DNA from: Staphylococcus delphini
GTDB taxonomy: Bacteria > Bacillota > Bacilli > Staphylococcales > Staphylococcaceae
DNA: 64,000 bases
Assembly (NCBI RefSeq): GCF_900636325.1
Contig: NZ_LR134263.1
Coordinates: 2,542,001-2,606,000, forward strand
Reading direction: 5' to 3'
Part shown: positions 58,277 through 64,000 of the stretch, in pieces
Layout: each line of letters opens with the position of its first letter
Position numbering within the stretch: the stretch's first letter is position 1
Translations under genes and position numbers: made by a program
Notes under the pieces: model-generated
What the model was told of the DNA's origin: nothing
Database searches by the model: none
What the model saw: only the letters and a program-made list of their open reading frames with translations

Positions 58277-58994
58277 AATAAATCTCCTTCATTTCTGGCG
58301 TATAGTCCCCTTGCGCATCATAAATATAAAAAGGCGGTGCAATATCGAGGCCTTGACGTCCCCCTTTACGCCCTTCAACGACAATCGTCTGTGCGGCTTT
58401 TCCAGGCTTACTATAAATCATATGCAAGCGTTTCGGTTCAATACGATAATGACGCATAGATTCAAACAGATCTAGCATTCGTTCTGCTCGATGTACCATC
58501 ACAATGCGGCCACCTTCTTTTAATAAATGATTGCTGACACGCAAACAATCATCTAACGTACAAAAAATTTCATGACGCGCAATTTTGTGAGCTTCAAGTT
58601 GATGTTGATTCGTTTGATTCGCTTTAAAGTAAGGGGGGTTACAGGTGATTAAATCAAACTGTGCTGGCGCGTACGCTTGAACGAGCGCATTAATGTCCAT
58701 TTCAACCATTGCAATACGATCTTCTAAATGATTGTATTGAATACTGCGCTCTGCCATATTTACGAGCTGTGGCTGAATCTCCACCCCTGTAATCACGTTA
58801 TTTCCTTTGTCCGACAATAAAAGTGGAATCACCCCATTACCTGCACACATATCTAAAATACGATCTCGTTTTCTCACTTCTGTAAAATGACCTAATAGCA
58901 GTGCATCTGTAGAAAAAGAAAAGACCGCATCATTTTGAATAATGCGTAAGTCTTCTCGTATTAAATAATCCAATCTTTCACCAGGTTGTAACAT
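58269..58994 (-). CDS. tRNA1(Val) A37 N6-methyltransferase-like protein
   Basis: A 241-residue SAM-dependent methyltransferase of the YfiC/TrmN6 type. It shows the SAM motif DMCAGNGVIPLLL (about 45-57) and the catalytic NPPYF (about 116-120). In E. coli this family modifies A37 of tRNA-Val; here the substrate is inferred. I chose the ATG at 58994 (MLQPGERLDYL) after AGAGGTGC. It overlaps the downstream GIY-YIG gene and lies beside yabA. Confidence 0.92.
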   Translation of the reverse strand: MLQPGERLDYLIREDLRIIQNDAVFSFSTDALLLGHFTEVRKRDRILDMCAGNGVIPLLLSDKGNNVITGVEIQPQLVNMAERSIQYNHLEDRIAMVEMDINALVQAYAPAQFDLITCNPPYFKANQTNQHQLEAHKIARHEIFCTLDDCLRVSNHLLKEGGRIVMVHRAERMLDLFESMRHYRIEPKRLHMIYSKPGKAAQTIVVEGRKGGRQGLDIAPPFYIYDAQGDYTPEMKEIYYG

Positions 58995-59004
58995 CACAGC
59001 ACCT

Positions 59005-59370
59005 CTATTCTTGCTTCTCATTCAGCACATTGAGGCAAAACATACAATCCTCGCCATGACGATGTTTACCGAATACATCATGACAAATATGGAAGCCTTC
59101 ATGATATAGTTTCGCAAAATATTCACGACTTTGGCGCTGCTTTTTCACAGGTTTTTGAGGCGCTGTTTCTGCTTCTTGAACTTGCGCTGCTTCCACATTT
59201 TCTCGTTCTTGTTGCATCAATGTTTTAAAGTTGTCATTTTCTAGTTGTAATGCTACATTTTCTTCCACTAGCTCAACAGTTAGTGCCTTTAACTCTTGCA
59301 TGCCTTCATTCAAACGTGCGACGTGTTGTTCTAACTGCATTAAGCGCGCGAATAATTCGTTTCGATCCAA
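59005..59370 (-). CDS. yabA: YabA, negative regulator of replication initiation
   Basis: YabA binds DnaA and DnaN and limits re-initiation in Bacillus. The 121-residue protein has an N-terminal leucine-rich coiled coil (about 5-60), a polar linker, and a C-terminal zinc-binding domain with HICHDVFGKHRHGEDCMFC. Length and layout are typical. The ATG at 59370 lies after a GGGAGGTACA site. It follows ricT. Confidence 0.95.
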   Translation of the reverse strand: MDRNELFARLMQLEQHVARLNEGMQELKALTVELVEENVALQLENDNFKTLMQQERENVEAAQVQEAETAPQKPVKKQRQSREYFAKLYHEGFHICHDVFGKHRHGEDCMFCLNVLNEKQE

Positions 59371-59383
59371 CAGATGTACCTCC

Positions 59384-60187
59384 CTATTTTAATGTTTCTA
59401 ATTCTTCAATATGGTATTCCATCAATTGTTCCATGCCATCTAGTCGCACTTGCATGGATACATCAATAATATTCAGACTGACAACTTCACCATGTCCTTC
59501 TGGTGTTTGTATACGTGTGCCTATATCTGGCAACTGTTCACGTGCCGATTCATAAAAATCATTTTCGAATTTCAAGCAACACATTAAACGCCCACATGCA
59601 CCCGAAATTTTAGTCGGATTTAACGATAAATTTTGGTCTTTGGCCATTTTGATTGAGACCGGTTCGAAATCCCCTAAGAATGTCGCACAACATAGCGAAC
59701 GCCCACACGGACCAATCCCACCGAGCAGTTTCGCTTCATCACGCACACCAATTTGACGCAATTCGATACGTGTTTTTAAACGTTGCGCCAACATACGCAC
59801 TAATTTTCGGAAATCGATACGTTCATCCGCTGTAAAATTAAAAATGATTTTAGAACGGTCTAAAATGTATTCGCAATTTACGACGCGCATCTCCAGACCT
59901 AATTGTTCGACAAATGCTTTACACATGTCCGCCGCACGCGCTGCATCCACTTCATTTTTTTCATATTGGATGATATCCGCTTCTGTTGCGACACGTAAAA
60001 CAGGTTTTAATGGCAGCGTGACGTCTTGCTCCGACACTTCTCTCGGCGCATGTCTCACAACACCTAATTCGTGGCCACGCTTAGATTCCACCACGACATA
60101 CTGCCCTATTGTGAGTGAAGTTGTATTCGGCGCATAATATTCTAATGTGTTGGACTTTTCAAAATAAATCCCTACAACAGCATGCAT
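59384..60187 (-). CDS. ricT: RicT/YaaT, Y-complex subunit (PSP1 domain)
   Basis: RicT forms the RicAFT (Y) complex with iron-sulfur clusters and helps RNase Y mature mRNAs in Bacillus. The 267-residue PSP1-domain protein has the conserved YVVVESKRGHELG, and cysteine-rich segments LGGIGPCGRSLCC and SGACGRLMCC. I chose the ATG at 60187 after AAAGGGTGA. A GTG nine bases upstream overlaps the holB stop. It follows holB as in Bacillus. Confidence 0.95.
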   Translation of the reverse strand: MHAVVGIYFEKSNTLEYYAPNTTSLTIGQYVVVESKRGHELGVVRHAPREVSEQDVTLPLKPVLRVATEADIIQYEKNEVDAARAADMCKAFVEQLGLEMRVVNCEYILDRSKIIFNFTADERIDFRKLVRMLAQRLKTRIELRQIGVRDEAKLLGGIGPCGRSLCCATFLGDFEPVSIKMAKDQNLSLNPTKISGACGRLMCCLKFENDFYESAREQLPDIGTRIQTPEGHGEVVSLNIIDVSMQVRLDGMEQLMEYHIEELETLK

Positions 60188-60192
60188 TAGCG

Positions 60193-61125
60193 TCACCCTT
60201 TCACTTTGATTGCAATTTGCTCAAATACTAGCGTGGCATTCACGTTTTGATTGAGCTTTTTATGTGCTTCTGTTATTTGTTCTATAATATAGGTTAAATG
60301 GTGATAACTCAACTGTGTCACCAACGTTTCATATTCTGACTGCAACTCTGAAAATGTAATCCGGTCCACCATGCCCACTTTGACGTACATTAAATCTTGG
60401 AAAAACGCATTCATGCCAGATAAGGCTAACAATTGTAACTGTCTCGTCTTCGCATGTTTCATCAATTCCACGACACCAATTAATGCCATTTCGCGTTGCT
60501 TTAACAACTTCTCACACCATTGTAAAAGCATCTTGCGCATTGGAGCTAATTCAACATTTTCATGAAGTTGTAGCGCCACTTCAAGTTGTGTCGTATACGT
60601 ACTTAACAACTCTGCAATCGGTACAGTCATCGTGTCATCTTGCTCAGTTAATCGCGACACAAATGTAGCACGTGACATCGGCTTAAAATACACATGCTGA
60701 CAACGAGAATGAATCGTATCTAAAATTTGTTCAGGTTTGGTTGTCATAATGATCGCAATTGTATTTTTCGGCGGTTCTTCTAAAAACTTCAGAATACTAT
60801 TTTCACCTTGAATCGTTAACTTTTCAAAGTCTTGGATAATGTATACTTTATAGTCTCCTTCAATAGGCAATTGGTTCATGTGATGGACTAAGTTTTCGAC
60901 TTGTTCTTTTTTAAGCGTCGTCTCATCTGTCATCACATATTGAAAGTCAGGATGGTTTTGCCCTTCAACTTTCAAGCGACATCGTTCTTCATCTTGACAT
61001 AAAATGAGCTGCGCAAAGGCTATCGCGGTCGTCTTCATTGCTTCAGCATCATCACCTTCGAATAAATACGCATGTGACAGTTTTTGATTGTGATAGGCTT
61101 TGGTGAGTTGTTCGATTACTTCCAT
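60193..61125 (-). CDS. holB: HolB, DNA polymerase III delta' subunit
   Basis: Delta' is the clamp-loader subunit that helps open and load the sliding clamp. The 310-residue protein has a degenerate P-loop (HAYLFEGDDAEAMKT), a short Cys pair instead of the full zinc module, the IIQDFEKLT Walker B-like region and the SRC sensor (HSRCQHVYFKP). Delta' lacks ATPase activity, so the degenerate loop is expected. The ATG at 61125 is preceded by AAGGAGCG. It is in the darA-holB-ricT-yabA row. Confidence 0.96.
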   Translation of the reverse strand: MEVIEQLTKAYHNQKLSHAYLFEGDDAEAMKTTAIAFAQLILCQDEERCRLKVEGQNHPDFQYVMTDETTLKKEQVENLVHHMNQLPIEGDYKVYIIQDFEKLTIQGENSILKFLEEPPKNTIAIIMTTKPEQILDTIHSRCQHVYFKPMSRATFVSRLTEQDDTMTVPIAELLSTYTTQLEVALQLHENVELAPMRKMLLQWCEKLLKQREMALIGVVELMKHAKTRQLQLLALSGMNAFFQDLMYVKVGMVDRITFSELQSEYETLVTQLSYHHLTYIIEQITEAHKKLNQNVNATLVFEQIAIKVKG

Positions 61126-61330
61126 TAACCTTGCGCTCCTTTTGTAAAGATATTGATGGATAGAGATATGAGATACTACTCCATTTTACCGCAATATGTG
61201 TGGATAGACTATGACTTTATTTCATTCGTCAACATCTTCATTGGATAGATATTTATTAAGAAAATGATCAGGCTTTTGTTAAGATCTCTATCGACTTGTT
61301 TCGATAGCATACACATCCATTTCAATAAAA

Positions 61331-61380
61331 AAGGTTGCGACCATACATATGACTTGTTGGGGTCATACTGTCACAACCTT
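61331..61380 (-). terminator. Terminator of darA
   Basis: A long imperfect stem AAGGTTG ... CAACCTT with inner CATATGAC/GGTCAT pairing, followed on the minus strand by TTTTTTATTG, just after the darA stop. Confidence 0.8.
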
Positions 61381-61390
61381 CCTTACTATT

Positions 61391-61741
<351 letters not shown>

Positions 61742-61789
61742 TTAGTATAACATATCTGAGTACATGACTTCACTTTGTATCAAACGACA

Positions 61790-63750
<1,961 letters not shown>

Positions 63751-63878
63751 CTATAGCCCTCCTTTCTTATATACATTGAAATCGTTTGCTAACACCATGA
63801 TTTTAACATAACCGCTACTGGCCTGATAGATGCAGATGCGTAGAGCGCAGTGGGAAGCACATCAACAGATAACAAAAA

Positions 63879-63910
63879 AGCCCCGAAACAATAAAAATTG
63901 CTTCGAAGCT
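63879..63910 (-). terminator. Terminator of the rRNA operon at the right edge
   Basis: An imperfect stem AGC-TTCG-CAAT ... ATTG-CGAA-GCT (with small bulges) followed on the minus strand by TTTTTTG, just downstream of the partial 5S gene. Confidence 0.7.
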
Positions 63911-63920
63911 TTCGAAATAA

Positions 63921-64000
63921 CCTGGCACCGTCCTACTCTCGCGGAACGTAAGTCCGACTACCATCGGCGCTAAAGAGCTTAACTTCTGTGTTCGGCATGG
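63921..64000 (-). rRNA. rrf: 5S rRNA, 3' part only (cut by window edge)
   Basis: About 80 nt of the 3' part of a 5S gene with the same core as the others but a terminal helix strand CCAGG and a GGTGCC variant (GGTTGCC elsewhere). Its 5' part is outside the window. Confidence 0.93.

Noticed and set aside
60193..61125. Degenerate P-loop in HolB as a sign of gene decay
   Set aside because: Delta' subunits normally lack an active ATP site, and the rest of the protein is intact.

Overview
The window is a 64 kb piece of a Staphylococcus chromosome. The gene order ctsR-mcsA-mcsB-clpC, nupC, pdxS-pdxT/pdxR, rRNA, lysS, fol genes, cysK, hslO, ftsH, hpt, tilS, divIC, mazG, mfd, pth, rplY, prs, glmU, spoVG, purR, ispE, veg, ksgA, metG, holB, tmk is the one I know from staphylococci, and many proteins resemble their S. 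aureus orthologues closely. Several features differ from S. aureus (an McsA without its first zinc knuckle, a dus gene between folK and lysS, two extra genes, fairly GC-rich codon choice), so a non-aureus, perhaps animal-associated species is likely. I cannot name it. Almost all housekeeping genes lie on the minus strand.

Layout from left to right. 1-3994: the stress operon ctsR-mcsA-mcsB-clpC (clpC cut by the window edge) with its CtsR-operator promoter. 4098-5303: nucleoside transporter nupC. 5758-6516: a secreted trypsin/V8-like serine protease that looks like an insertion. 6662-9628: vitamin B6 genes pdxT-pdxS and their divergent MocR regulator pdxR. 9701-11635: a large FUSC-type membrane protein. 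11861-23560: two tandem rRNA operons, eight tRNAs and an extra 5S gene. 23974-30723: lysS, dus, folK, folB, folP, cysK, hslO. 31186-43285: ftsH, hpt, tilS, an S1 protein, divIC, rqcP, mazG, a MATE-like flippase, mfd, pth. 43746-46942: rplY, prs, glmU. 47382-48443: an AT-rich gene with a DUF2325-like C-terminus, inserted between glmU and spoVG. 48681-54403: spoVG, ridA, purR, ispE, veg, ksgA, rnmV, tatD. 54606-55066: two copies of a structured repeat. 55129-63750: metG, rsmI, a GIY-YIG protein, a tRNA methyltransferase, yabA, ricT, holB, darA, tmk and a PLP decarboxylase. 63921-64000: the 3' end of another 5S gene, so a further rRNA locus starts at the right edge.

The genes form compact, often overlapping transcription units: protein quality control (CtsR regulon, FtsH, Hsp33), translation (rRNA, tRNA, LysS, MetG, Pth, L25, TilS, KsgA, RNase M5, RsmI, TrmN6), nucleotide and folate supply (Prs, Hpt, PurR, Tmk, FolP/B/K), and envelope and division (GlmU, DivIC, flippase). 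The most interesting non-textbook signals are the covarying repeat pair at 54.6-55.1 kb, the unknown DUF2325-like gene, the secreted protease insertion and the altered McsA N-terminus. No CRISPR array, prophage or transposase was seen.
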